Assembly (NCBI RefSeq): GCF_002802965.1
Contig: NZ_NXGA01000001.1
Location: 248,452-312,451 of the forward strand
Source of the DNA: Sporolactobacillus pectinivorans
GTDB lineage: Bacteria > Bacillota > Bacilli > Bacillales > Sporolactobacillaceae
Length of the DNA stretch: 64,000 nucleotides
Reading direction: 5' to 3'
Shown: positions 1 through 8,407 of the stretch, piece after piece
Numbering within the stretch: the first letter of the stretch is position 1
Layout: each line of letters starts with the position of its first letter
The notes under the pieces: model-generated
Seen by the model: the letters and a program-made list of their open reading frames with translations, nothing else
What the model was told of the DNA's origin: nothing
Databases searched by the model: none
Made by a program: the position numbers and the translations under genes

Positions 1-254
1 ATTGGGTCCGTTCTATATTGAATTGAATAAAATATGACTGTTATAATTTTAATGAGAATAAATAAGCCTATAGTTTGCAGTAAAGAGAGTATTAAGGCAT
101 TTATCCAAGGTGTATTCCTTTCAAAATTTAAGTAATTAAGCACAACCAACAAAAAATATAAAAACAAAAATATCGTTCTTAGCTGATAGTACCTTACTTT
201 TCTAAATTCCTTAGATGTCAACTTTCCACTGAAATTAATGTCCATGTTTTCCAT
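1..254 (-). CDS. YcxB-like membrane protein, C-terminus cut by window edge
   Basis: An open frame starts at ATG 254-252 and runs off the left edge, so only about 84 N-terminal residues are seen. The start of the protein (NFSG-LT--EF-K pattern within the first 20 residues) matches the start of the complete YcxB-like protein at 12373-12879, and two hydrophobic segments follow, as there. A purine-rich AAGGTAGGG lies about 9 nt before the ATG. YcxB family proteins are two-helix membrane proteins of unknown function with a PH-like C-terminal domain. The gene lies downstream of cassette A just as its paralogue lies downstream of cassette B, which suggests it belongs to the duplicated unit. The family call rests on similarity to the in-window paralogue. 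Confidence 0.6.
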   Translation of the reverse strand, partial: MENMDINFSGKLTSKEFRKVRYYQLRTIFLFLYFLLVVLNYLNFERNTPWINALILSLLQTIGLFILIKIITVIFYSIQYRTDP

Positions 255-296
255 AAAATGATCCCTACCTTATTTAATAAATTTGGCTTCCAAAAA

Positions 297-322
297 TGTG
301 GTCTAAACCCACCGTCCTTAAT
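297..322 (+). mobile_element. relic of an IS200/IS605 left end
   Basis: The stretch GGTCTAAACCCACCGTC followed by CTTAA is nearly identical to the subterminal sequence of the tnpA-proximal end of the two IS200-like elements at 21.1 and 28.1 kb. Only about 21 bases remain and no tnpA is nearby, so this is a decayed end. The rest of the 255-541 intergenic stretch shows nothing recognisable. Confidence 0.55.
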
Positions 323-541
323 CAGTATTCGAGCAGTGTATTTCCTTAATTATGGAGCAACATTAACTGTCTTGTCATGAAATCTATGGGTGGATAATGG
401 AATGTGTGCATGAGTAAACAGCAAGTTTATTTAGCCATTTCATAAATAATTAATCAGATTAATTAATTTTTAACAAAGAGAACGATTAACACTATCTTTT
501 CTAATATAATTATCGTATCTCATCAGCAAAGAAGGCCAATT

Positions 542-775
542 ATGCGAAATTTTAGAATTAAAAAACGTGATACGGTAAATAAAAGCAAACTCTTAAAAGT
601 GAATACCAAAATATCTTGGGCTATTACTGCTCTTTTAATTGTATATCTTATAACCCATAATTTTATATCATTACTCTTGTTTTTCTTAATGGCATTTATA
701 TATTTCTTCAATTTTTCAATTCTTGTCATTAAAGTTATACTAAAAAAAAGAGCTAGGGAAAGATCACAAAAGTAA
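542..775 (+). CDS. small two-helix membrane protein, unknown
   Basis: A 77-residue protein with a basic N-terminus (about residues 1-25), two closely spaced hydrophobic segments (about 26-45 and 48-66) and a basic tail. The ATG is preceded by AGAAGG at good spacing. No family is recognised. It overlaps the 3' end of the convergent small membrane gene at 753-1025 by about 20 bp. Its place between cassette A and the YcxB-like gene makes an accessory or immunity role conceivable, but nothing in the sequence proves it. Confidence 0.4.
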   Translation: MRNFRIKKRDTVNKSKLLKVNTKISWAITALLIVYLITHNFISLLLFFLMAFIYFFNFSILVIKVILKKRARERSQK

Positions 776-1025
776 TTAAATAAGCTAGAAGAGCTCCAAA
801 TAATATGGCTCCAATACTGTAAATGAAAAGAGATATTATCGAATGAGTTTTTAAGATCTTCAGTATTGTACTTTTCCGGAAATAAATTCTTAGAAGAATG
901 AACAGTAATAGCGCAGGTACAGCCTGTAATAGATGTGGTAAATGCATGTAATTCATTAGAGAAATGTTTTGTACTAACATCAAAAACAAAGATGAGATAA
1001 AAATTAACAAAGTATGTCTAAACAT
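753..1025 (-). CDS. small three-helix membrane protein, unknown
   Basis: About 90 residues, almost entirely hydrophobic, with three predicted membrane segments separated by short basic loops. I prefer the ATG at 1025 because GGAAAGG lies about 10 nt upstream; a GTG at 1070 would add 15 residues. It is co-oriented with cassette A but lies beyond that cassette's terminator. No family recognised. It could be an immunity-type protein, which is only a positional guess. Confidence 0.4.
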   Translation of the reverse strand: MFRHTLLIFISSLFLMLVQNISLMNYMHLPHLLQAVPALLLFILLRIYFRKSTILKILKTHSIISLFIYSIGAILFGALLAYLITFVIFP

Positions 1026-1156
1026 TCGTTCGCTGCCTTTCCAATTGGAATGTATGTTTCTATTAATCACATTTCATCCATACCCAATTTTTCACTCAGT
1101 ATTTTTTATACTGATACCCCACCCCTCTCAAGTATATTTTACATGTAACTAAAAAA

Positions 1157-1189
1157 AGCGTTCAAGAGTGGATTATCTCTTAAACGCTT
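1157..1189 (-). terminator. rho-independent terminator of cassette A
   Basis: The inverted repeat AAGCGTTCAAGAG / CTCTTAAACGCTT (one mismatch, 7-nt loop) is followed on the minus strand by a run of seven T. It lies about 50 nt after the stop of the cassette A effector gene and so ends the autolysin-ArpU-holin-effector transcript. Confidence 0.85.
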
Positions 1190-1236
1190 CTTCGGATGAT
1201 ATTTTCTTTAATATTATGCCGATTATGCTGCTAAAG

Positions 1237-3366
1237 TTAATAACAAAGGTGCAAGGGCTGGTATGCCACTCCAGAATTAACATCTGTATTACCATACTGA
1301 ACACCTGGATTAAGATTATAAATTGACGTTACATCAGGGTATGTTGCACCTGTAATGGTTGAACTCTGTTTGAATTTAAAGGTTAATTGTACTTCTGCTT
1401 CAGTTGTAAATGTTGTTGTTACAAGAATATCCTCAAATTTCCCAGATAATGATACGACTAAATACTCGTCTTCCGATGTATCTGGTTGCTGGACTTCAAT
1501 TTCGATACTCCCTGATTGGATGGCTTTTGCAAGGTCACTAATATATTGTTCTGGATTAGTCACGTTTACATTTGCACCACTACCTATATCATTTAGTCCA
1601 GAGATAACATCGAATTCCGTACCTAACGTTTCTCCATTTGTTACAGAAATGGTAACTGCATTGGATCCCTTTGTCTTTAAAGAAGCAGAGCCCGTAAAAT
1701 CAATTTCCAAAAAAGGTGTATCCAAAATTTGATATTCCTTTTCAAGTTCAAATTGAATGGTCGCAAAATAGCTTGACAGGTTATTAACTGCTTGAATAAA
1801 TTTATTAATAGCAGTTGTTTGTGCATTAGCAATGTCTGAAGACGACGGTGTATTAGGATTCAGGGAATTAAAACCTTTATCTACACCTGAATAAGCATCC
1901 ATGTCTACCGGAAAATAGCCTGCAGTGGAATTACCAATAGTAATCGTTGTAAACTGATCAAATGACCATCCAGTAGGAATGTTAAAACCAAGATTACCGC
2001 TCCAACCAGTCGACATGTCCGCAACAAAGTAGCCACTAACATATTGAGAGACATTCAGACATACGTTTCGGTCTCCATAGACACCAGCTTGATAGGTGGG
2101 AACCGTTTGTTCTGAGAATGCATCAGATATGCCATGGAAGTAAGGAACTACGTTCGAGGTAATATCACTTTGCAGAGCATCGTAATCTACTGCAAAATAA
2201 ATTCTAGTTCCTTCTGGAATTCCTAAAGCTTTTGCAGTATTAAAAGCAACATGTCCGTCCTCATAACCCTGAGAATAATTGAAATAACTTTCTTGGTAAC
2301 CACCATCTTCATAAATCGGAAAAACACTTAGTCCTGCACCAAAGATGGACTGTAGTTCACTGGTAGTCATAGCTTTGGAAACACCATTTGCAGTACCGGT
2401 TAAGTATCGACCTACATAATTAAAACCGGCGCTTTTCACAACTTGTGATGTTGCATCGTTTAGGATGGTCGCACAATCACATGCTAAAGCGTTTCTTGAA
2501 GTATCACCAGCGCTCGTCATCAATCCCTTGATGGTTGTCATATCGGCTACTCCAGTGACTGGAAGAACCATTGCTGTCTGAAAAGCGGTAACCGCAGATT
2601 GAACATTGCTGTCATAGACCCCATTGAAGTTCTTAGGGTCATAATTAGTACCATTACAATAAAGGGCATACTCGAGAATCTTCACAAAGTTTGTCCTAGA
2701 GTCGTTTAAAGAAAGAGTAGGGCAGTCGCTAGTCGTAGTTGGCCCGAATGTGCCTGTTGCCTCAGAAACGGAAAGCCCCTCTTCACACTGCAGGGCATAA
2801 ATGAGCGCGGTATTGGTCTCTCGACTGTAAAGACCGTTTGTCTGCAGCAGCCCTGTGTAAGCATTATATTGGTTATTCAAACTCTGCTGGATTGTTCTTA
2901 TATTCGGATCACCATTTGCATCAAGGACAAAGGGATCCGTATTTAGAATGGCCTGCATGATCATCGCAGTCACGATACCGTCTTGAGTGATCCCTGCATC
3001 TGATTCAAACGCTTCAACTGCGGCCTGCGTGTCCGTGTAGAAGATTCCTGTAAACCCGCCTGGATTATAACCTTTACACCAGAAACCTCCCTGTAGAATA
3101 TATTCCTTATTTGTTGGTGTCGTTAAGTCATCTGATGAGCGAATAGACATGGGAGTGAAGGCTGCTGTTGTTTCGGGACCAAAAGTGCCGGTTGGCGTAG
3201 CAATTCCTAATTCAATCTGCAATCCAGCGATCAGTGCCTGTTCCACCTGCTGCCCAGTCTCTCCGTTCTCATCAATTAAACTACCGCCAAAAACGTTCGT
3301 GTACTGGGTGTTCTGTCCATAAGTTTGGTTCAGCCATTGCTGAACTTCGAGTACCATTTGATCCAT
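1237..3366 (-). CDS. DUF1906 effector with peptidoglycan-binding-like repeats, cassette A, C-terminus deleted
   Basis: A 709-residue protein without signal peptide. Residues about 1-300 hold four diverged peptidoglycan-binding-like repeats (recurring TGTFGP, NGVYDS and TGIFYT motifs). Residues about 310-500 form a DUF1906 glycoside-hydrolase-like TIM barrel (NYVGRYLTG, FAVDYDA, GVYGDRNVC, WSFDQF). Residues 502-709 are a beta-rich variable region. Up to about residue 501 it is nearly identical to the cassette B protein (13196-15439); after that the two diverge strongly. The end is abnormal: after YQPL the frame reads a short tail and stops, while a downstream stretch in another frame resembles the last residues of the B protein, so the glycine/alanine-rich hydrophobic tail of B was lost by an out-of-frame deletion. 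It is last in the operon after the holin. The role as a holin-released wall-active effector is inferred. Confidence 0.75.
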   Translation of the reverse strand: MDQMVLEVQQWLNQTYGQNTQYTNVFGGSLIDENGETGQQVEQALIAGLQIELGIATPTGTFGPETTAAFTPMSIRSSDDLTTPTNKEYILQGGFWCKGYNPGGFTGIFYTDTQAAVEAFESDAGITQDGIVTAMIMQAILNTDPFVLDANGDPNIRTIQQSLNNQYNAYTGLLQTNGLYSRETNTALIYALQCEEGLSVSEATGTFGPTTTSDCPTLSLNDSRTNFVKILEYALYCNGTNYDPKNFNGVYDSNVQSAVTAFQTAMVLPVTGVADMTTIKGLMTSAGDTSRNALACDCATILNDATSQVVKSAGFNYVGRYLTGTANGVSKAMTTSELQSIFGAGLSVFPIYEDGGYQESYFNYSQGYEDGHVAFNTAKALGIPEGTRIYFAVDYDALQSDITSNVVPYFHGISDAFSEQTVPTYQAGVYGDRNVCLNVSQYVSGYFVADMSTGWSGNLGFNIPTGWSFDQFTTITIGNSTAGYFPVDMDAYSGVDKGFNSLNPNTPSSSDIANAQTTAINKFIQAVNNLSSYFATIQFELEKEYQILDTPFLEIDFTGSASLKTKGSNAVTISVTNGETLGTEFDVISGLNDIGSGANVNVTNPEQYISDLAKAIQSGSIEIEVQQPDTSEDEYLVVSLSGKFEDILVTTTFTTEAEVQLTFKFKQSSTITGATYPDVTSIYNLNPGVQYGNTDVNSGVAYQPLHLCY

Positions 3367-3440
3367 AGTAAAATAACTTCCTTTCTTTTTTTAAATAAAT
3401 TGATGGAAATCTTGATTAATCAAAAACAGTATGCTAGTGT

Positions 3441-3812
3441 TTATTTACTAGTTTTTGTATTTGTGGTTTCGGGGTCTTGCTCTTCGAGATTGTTTAACCT
3501 ACTCGTTATCACCTTGGGGAATGAAATGCCCAGGACAGTTAGATTTTCGATGATAGACAGGCTTTCGTCACAAATCGCAATAAGCGTCATGACCGTCTGA
3601 AAAATGGGTGTTCCACGGTTGACTAATGTATCCAGAATGTACGAAAGTATGAGCGAAAGAACTGTTCCTGATTTCTTTAAGAGCCCATTTCTTATAGCGC
3701 CTGACTGAAGTTTTTTTTGTTTCATTGCTTTTAATAAACCCGAAATAAAATCAAGAGCCATAAGCAGCAAAAGAAATTCATATATACTGAAGGAATCAAG
3801 AGACGTATTTAT
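3441..3812 (-). CDS. TcdE/phage-type holin, cassette A
   Basis: A holin of the toxin-secretion/phage-lysis family (phage_holin_4, the family of Clostridioides TcdE). It has a hydrophobic N-terminal helix ending in ALDFISGLLKA, a basic loop (KQKKLQSGAIRNGLLKK), a second and third hydrophobic stretch, and the family-typical SIIENL near the end followed by an acidic/polar tail. In this family the protein oligomerises in the membrane and forms lesions that let endolysins or toxins out. No ATG or TTG is suitably placed; AGGAGG is 8 nt before an ATA codon, and the same layout is kept in cassette B, so I place the start at ATA 3812. A GTG at 3821 would overlap the ribosome binding site. Length would be 123 residues. 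Confidence 0.8.
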   Translation of the reverse strand: MNTSLDSFSIYEFLLLLMALDFISGLLKAMKQKKLQSGAIRNGLLKKSGTVLSLILSYILDTLVNRGTPIFQTVMTLIAICDESLSIIENLTVLGISFPKVITSRLNNLEEQDPETTNTKTSK

Positions 3813-3830
3813 AAAGAGCACCTCCTTAAG

Positions 3831-4217
3831 TTAAAGTGTTGTCATCACTTGCAAAAAGCCTAAAGCTAATGCCAACTTGATAAGCGCATTTCTTTTCTTT
3901 CGGTAGTACGTTCTTTGTGAAAGCGCCAAATCGTTTTGTATTTCAAAGTCGTACATGCTTTGAAATGACAAGTATTTGTAAAATATAATCTTTTTTTGCT
4001 CAACGTCTAGTGAATTAACTGCATGAGAAATGTCAATTAGCGCTTTTCTCTCATGATTTCTGATTTTTTCAAGACAATCATTTCTCAGTTTAATTTGGTC
4101 GCCCGTAATAACAAAAGGGGTTTTTGTTATTTTTGCAAATATATAGCGACAATTAAGTAGGAAGTTCTTCACCGTGCCAATAGAATTTTCTACTTTTTTC
4201 TTGTTTGTTTCTTTCAT
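3831..4217 (-). CDS. ArpU-like phage transcriptional regulator, cassette A
   Basis: About 128 residues with the ArpU-type C-terminal helix-turn-helix (SLDVEQKKIIFYKYL ... LSQRTYYRKK ... ALAFGFL-like end, here LALALGFLQV). ArpU family proteins control late/lysis gene expression in Gram-positive phages. The ATG at 4217 follows AGGTGA; an upstream ATG at 4235 overlaps the stop of the autolysin gene. It lies between the autolysin and the holin, which is unusual, and may auto-control the cassette. Paralogue in cassette B at 15907-16293 differs at a modest number of positions. Confidence 0.7.
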   Translation of the reverse strand: MKETNKKKVENSIGTVKNFLLNCRYIFAKITKTPFVITGDQIKLRNDCLEKIRNHERKALIDISHAVNSLDVEQKKIIFYKYLSFQSMYDFEIQNDLALSQRTYYRKKRNALIKLALALGFLQVMTTL

Positions 4218-4231
4218 CGAATCACCTGATG

Positions 4232-4847
4232 TCATTGCTTAATTTTCAATGTTTGGCCTGCATAAATTTTGTTTGGATCTTTAATTGAGTTTAATTTTTG
4301 AAGCTCAATTAAAGGTACTCCAAAGCGCTCGGCCAGTTTGCTTAACGTGTCCCCTTTTTTCACCACATACTGATCGGACCGACTTGTTTTTTCTAATTGA
4401 TCCCAAAGATAAAGCCGATGGGTTTCAATAATACTCTCTAATTTCTGAGTACAATCAGGATCAGTAGCGTATCCGTCTTTTTTGATTAGCGTACAGACTA
4501 AGTGATAATCCGTTTCCCCAAGAAGATTACTGTATCGTTTATTTCCGCAGAGGAATTTTGCATCGTCCAGAATGCTTTCTGAAAAAGAACTGTATGCTCT
4601 GAATTTATCCAATTCCTGATATGCACCTTTTGGTCCATATTCATGGGTTGATACCGTTACGATCGGTCCATGCCATGAAGCATCTGCTTTTATACCAAAC
4701 AAGTTATTTGATATTGCTGCAGAACCCCAGCTACTCTCTAAAACTGTTTGTGCGTGCTCCCGTAAGTGAGGGAAGTACTCTGTAATTACTCCATCCCATT
4801 TCAGCTCCTTGTTTCACAAGATTTAAGAATGTACTTTGTCTTGTCAT
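4232..4847 (-). pseudogene. frameshifted glucosaminidase-LysM autolysin, cassette A
   Basis: Homologue of the intact cassette B autolysin (16314-16919), broken by one frameshift. The N-terminal piece starts at ATG 4847 after AAGGAGGTGATC and reads in register with B until the catalytic region. There, GCACGCAC replaces the single GCAC of B, a 4-bp tandem duplication. After removing it the frame continues with the expected LESSWGS (catalytic Glu retained), NNLFGIKA and a C-terminal LysM domain (VVKKGDTLSKLAERFG ... IYAGQTLKI). The stop overlaps the ArpU upstream ATG. The cassette A lysis enzyme is therefore probably inactive. Confidence 0.8.
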
Positions 4848-4962
4848 TTTGATCACCTCCTTTTTTACTATCTTCTTGGGATACTCATAGAATACAACAG
4901 CTGTGATGCTTCGCTCTGTCAACTCATTGCTAAATTAATGCCATCTATATTATTATAGGTAT

Positions 4963-4991
4963 ATTATAAGAACATATGTTCCTTTTTGCAA
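4963..4991 (-). promoter_or_regulatory. SigA promoter with embedded LexA box, cassette A
   Basis: On the minus strand TTGCAA (-35) and TATAAT (-10) are separated by exactly 17 nt, and the spacer contains the perfect dyad GAACATATGTTC (4970-4981). This fits the Bacillus LexA/DinR operator core (GAAC-N4-GTTC). Repressor bound there would block RNA polymerase, so the cassette should be induced by DNA damage. An equivalent site sits before cassette B. Confidence 0.85.
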
Positions 4992-5484
4992 ATTAAAAAA
5001 TAATGATTATTATCCCACTATCAGTTAATGGGGAAAAATCCTGAAGTATCAGTTTTTTCGCACCTTGGTATAAAAAAGCGAGAAGGCAGGTTATAACTAC
5101 TACTGAAGAAGCCAAACATATTGATTAATCAGTCATTGAGTGCGTTCATCTTCATCTCGATTTGTACTTCAGCTGTCAACTATAGATGCGCAAAAAGAGA
5201 GAGAAGAATTCCGTTTCAGGAAATGGGGCGTCCGGATCTTTTCTAGCGTAGATTCGGTGGTTCACCTAATAGGATCGCTGCTCATGAAGAAAGATGAAAA
5301 CTGATTGGAAGGACCGTGTTAAATCAAGATAGAGGAGTTTAAAGGGGCCCTTTAAACAGAGGAAAGACGTGTTTCTGCCTCTTATGTACACTGGCAGCAA
5401 AGCATTATCTACCACTGTCATGTAAAAAACGATTATACTATTTAGTACATACTAACTTTAATATAGCTAGGAGGGGTTAGACAC
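4992..5484. other. intergenic stretch without a recognisable gene
   Basis: About 490 bases. A plus-strand frame around 5205-5305 stays open for about 35 codons and ends in MKKDEN, possibly the tail of a decayed gene, but I cannot assign a family. No RNA gene or clear repeat was seen. AGGAGGGG just upstream of 5485 belongs to the next gene. Confidence 0.4.
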
Positions 5485-6009
5485 ATGTCGTTATTTAAGA
5501 AAAAAGTCAAACCATTCCCCAACCTGAAAGCTGCCATCAAGGCTGGCATTGCCGCCGGAATCGTTTCCGGACTGGTCAAATTTGGATGGGAAAACGTTCT
5601 GCCGCCGCGTACTCCTGAGCGTGATGCAACAAACCCGCCTCAGAAACTCCTACAGCAAATGGGGCTCCCTGAATCGGCAACCCATGATACATATCGGTAT
5701 TCTGGCCATGACCTGCCATGGGTCAGTTATGCCGTTCACTTCGGCTTTTCCACATCGTTTGCTGTACTCTACGAAGTGCTCGCCCAGTATGAACCGAAGA
5801 TCAAGACCGGTGGTGGGTCCGTCTTCGGTCTCGCTGTTTGGGCAGCCTTTCACTTAGGTGTTATGCCGGCAATGAAAACTGTGCCGCCAGCCAAAGATCA
5901 GCCAGCTGAAGAACACATTTCCGAAGCGCTGGGACACGTCGCCTGGATGTGGACCAATGATGTCATCGGTGACGAAGTTTACCGCCGGCTGACCGAACGT
6001 AAAGAATGA
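5485..6009 (+). CDS. YagU family (DUF1440) membrane protein
   Basis: A 174-residue protein resembling the YagU/DUF1440 family, inner membrane proteins of unclear function (E. coli YagU is linked to acid resistance). Features: an Ala/Gly-rich hydrophobic segment at about 18-35, the WENVLPPR and NPP signature after it, two further membrane segments at about 75-95 and 108-128, and the C-terminal EALGHVAWMW-DV pattern. The ATG follows AGGAGGGG at good spacing. It stands 66 bp before the GPH transporter on the same strand and may be co-transcribed. Confidence 0.8.
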   Translation: MSLFKKKVKPFPNLKAAIKAGIAAGIVSGLVKFGWENVLPPRTPERDATNPPQKLLQQMGLPESATHDTYRYSGHDLPWVSYAVHFGFSTSFAVLYEVLAQYEPKIKTGGGSVFGLAVWAAFHLGVMPAMKTVPPAKDQPAEEHISEALGHVAWMWTNDVIGDEVYRRLTERKE

Positions 6010-6075
6010 TGCAATACGGTACCAAGCGACGGTGACCGTTCGGTACCTTCCTGGTTAACGAAAAGAAGGTGACTT

Positions 6076-7392
6076 ATGAAAGAAAAATGGCAAACAACCT
6101 GGCCAGAACGCATCAGCTACGGACTGAGTGATGCTGCCGACAATCTGGTCTTTCAAATGTTAACCACTTACCTGCTGTTCTTTTATACCGATGTCTATGG
6201 TCTGGATCCCGCTGCAGTAGCGGTTCTGTTTATTGTTGCCAGGATCGCTGATGTTGTGGAAAGCTTTATCATCGGGGTAATGATCGACCGAACCCACTCC
6301 CGCTGGGGCAAGAGCCGGCCATTTTTTCTTTGGTTCGCTCTGCCCTACGTCGTGTTTGCTGTTCTGACCTTCATCACGCCAGCTTTCTCGCAAACGGGAA
6401 AGCTGGCATGGGCTTACGTGACTTATTTGGGCCTGGGTTTCTTTTATACAGCAGTCAACCTACCGATTACGTCCATTCTGCCGACCTTGTCACAAAATGC
6501 TCGGGAATTAACCATGCTCGGTGTGATTCGTCAGTTTTTTGGCAGTTCCGTTCAAATCATTGTCGCGGTCTTCACCCTGCCGCTGATCGCTTTCTTTGGC
6601 CACGGGGATCAGCAGAAAGGATTCCTGATGACCATTGGCCTGTTTGGGCTGATCTCATTGTTTTTGATTATCAACACGTTTTTTCATGTCCATGAGCGGT
6701 TCAGCAATCCCGCAATTGCCCACCAGCCATTTAAGAATGTGATGAACATGCTGCTTAAGAATCGGCCATGGATAATCATTTCCGTCGTGATTTTTCTTTA
6801 CTGGCTGACTACTGCAATTAAAAATCAGACAACAATTTATTATTTCAAATACACGCTGGATCATGAGGACTTAGTCCCACTGGCCAATAGTTTTACTTTG
6901 GCCGCCCTGATCGGGGTCGTCCTGATCATCCGGGCGGCCAGACAGTTCGGTAAGAAACGGACGATGCTGATCGGCATTGTCACTGCTTTTATCGGTCAGG
7001 TAATTCTGACGATCGGTGTTTATATCCATCTTCTGGCGGTGCTGTTTGCCGGAATTTTTGTTAATTCTGTTGGGCATGGACTCATTATCGGCCTCGTCTC
7101 CATTATGATTGCCGACACAATTCGCTACGGCACCGCCATGGGCATTCAGGCAGAAGGTATCTTAGCATCAACCGACGATTTCGGCGTCAACATGGGACTT
7201 GGCGTCGGCGGCATGATCACCGCCGTGCTGTTCCACCTGTCCGGATATGTTTCTAATCATGCTCAAAATGCGAAAACCCTATCAATGATCAATTTGAATT
7301 ACGCTTGGATTCCGCTTGGACTTTATGTCGTCATGTTTCTAATCTTATTGGCCTATGACGAGCAAAGGATCAATGAGGCCGTGGCTAATTAA
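6076..7392 (+). CDS. GPH-family sugar/cation symporter (MFS)
   Basis: A 438-residue protein with about twelve membrane helices and the glycoside-pentoside-hexuronide:cation symporter pattern: YGLSDAADNLVFQ at the N-terminus, a long-conserved D-RTHSRWGKSRPF loop between helices 2 and 3, and NQTTIYYFKY in the second half. GPH proteins take up glycosides or sugars with Na+ or H+. No glycosidase gene lies next to it, so the substrate cannot be inferred. The start follows AAGGTGAC. It is followed by a LysE-type exporter on the same strand. Confidence 0.8.
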   Translation: MKEKWQTTWPERISYGLSDAADNLVFQMLTTYLLFFYTDVYGLDPAAVAVLFIVARIADVVESFIIGVMIDRTHSRWGKSRPFFLWFALPYVVFAVLTFITPAFSQTGKLAWAYVTYLGLGFFYTAVNLPITSILPTLSQNARELTMLGVIRQFFGSSVQIIVAVFTLPLIAFFGHGDQQKGFLMTIGLFGLISLFLIINTFFHVHERFSNPAIAHQPFKNVMNMLLKNRPWIIISVVIFLYWLTTAIKNQTTIYYFKYTLDHEDLVPLANSFTLAALIGVVLIIRAARQFGKKRTMLIGIVTAFIGQVILTIGVYIHLLAVLFAGIFVNSVGHGLIIGLVSIMIADTIRYGTAMGIQAEGILASTDDFGVNMGLGVGGMITAVLFHLSGYVSNHAQNAKTLSMINLNYAWIPLGLYVVMFLILLAYDEQRINEAVAN

Positions 7393-7523
7393 TACTAGTG
7401 CATAAATTCTCTTAACTTTTCTCTGAAAATGTTCCCGAAACCGATATATAAACACCCCATTGCAAATCATCATGTGGTAATCTAATCCTAATGAAAAAAT
7501 ATTTTATAAGGGGAGATAAAACT

Positions 7524-8156
7524 GTGGTAGACTCCGTTACTCTGGTCAGTTTTTCACTGGTGGCTTTAGGCATTGTATGCGCACCCGGACCCAATATGAT
7601 GTATCTCGTATCCTGTTCTCTCACTCAGGGTAAAAAGGCAGGTTTTTTTTCATTATTAGGTGTCGTCACAGGTTTTATCGTTTATGTGATCGCAACAATT
7701 TTAGGACTTGATTTCATCTTTAAAACAGTTCCTATGCTCTATTCAGCCATCAAAATCGCAGGCATCATTTATTTACTGTGGATGGCATGGAGCGCCGTAA
7801 AGCCGGGAAGCGAGTCGGTTTTTGAACCCCATGACGTTCCCCATCATACTCTGAAAAGATTATATTTGAACGGATTAGCAACAAATTTATTAAATCCAAA
7901 AATAGCGGTTCTTTACATTTCTTTGTTACCTCAGTTTGAACATCCTCAAAACGGTCCATTAGCTTTTCAAATCGGCGTGCTTGGAACCACACAGATTATC
8001 ATCAGCTTTTCAGTAAACTTACTAATCGTGTTATTTGCGGGCCAAGTTTCCCAAATACTAAGGGAGAGACCGGTATGGAAAAAAATTCAGAAATATTTCA
8101 TGGCAACAGTTTTAGGCCTTTTGGCGTTAAACTTGGCATTTGTCAAAAATAAATAA
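7524..8156 (+). CDS. LysE/RhtB family amino-acid exporter
   Basis: About 210 residues with six hydrophobic segments and the family signature near the N-terminus (APGPNMMYLVS) and LNPKIAVLYISLLPQF in the middle. LysE/RhtB proteins export amino acids or derivatives. I choose the GTG at 7524 because AAGGGGAG lies 8 nt upstream; an in-frame ATG at 7491 has no ribosome binding site. The substrate is not predictable from sequence. Confidence 0.82.
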   Translation: MVDSVTLVSFSLVALGIVCAPGPNMMYLVSCSLTQGKKAGFFSLLGVVTGFIVYVIATILGLDFIFKTVPMLYSAIKIAGIIYLLWMAWSAVKPGSESVFEPHDVPHHTLKRLYLNGLATNLLNPKIAVLYISLLPQFEHPQNGPLAFQIGVLGTTQIIISFSVNLLIVLFAGQVSQILRERPVWKKIQKYFMATVLGLLALNLAFVKNK

Positions 8157-8207
8157 ATTTTGTTTCTTCCCTATGCCACCCGGGAAAAAACCTGATGATC
8201 CCTTCTT

Positions 8208-8262
8208 GAGCTAGACAGTTAGTAACCATTCGCTAACCGTCTAGCTCAATCCATGTCTTTTT
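8208..8262 (+). terminator. strong hairpin after the LysE-like gene
   Basis: A 15-bp stem with one mismatch (8208-8222 against 8233-8247) and a 10-nt loop is followed about 9 nt later by six T. It is about 50 nt past the exporter's stop and probably terminates it. The gap between stem and T-run makes this slightly atypical. Confidence 0.55.
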
Positions 8263-8407
8263 TCGGGAAGACCAATCATTTTGATCAAAGCGCGGAAGGC
8301 TTTCGGCAATAATTTGCGGGCATTGTCCAATCACGCTATCATGAGATCAGCAGCTTTGAACTCCGTTTTCAGAGCTTATTGGCAGGCACGAAGGGATGCA
8401 AAAAGAA

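Noticed and set aside
5200..5310. Short frame ending in MKKDEN as a transposase remnant
   Set aside because: About 35 codons, no motif that I can assign.
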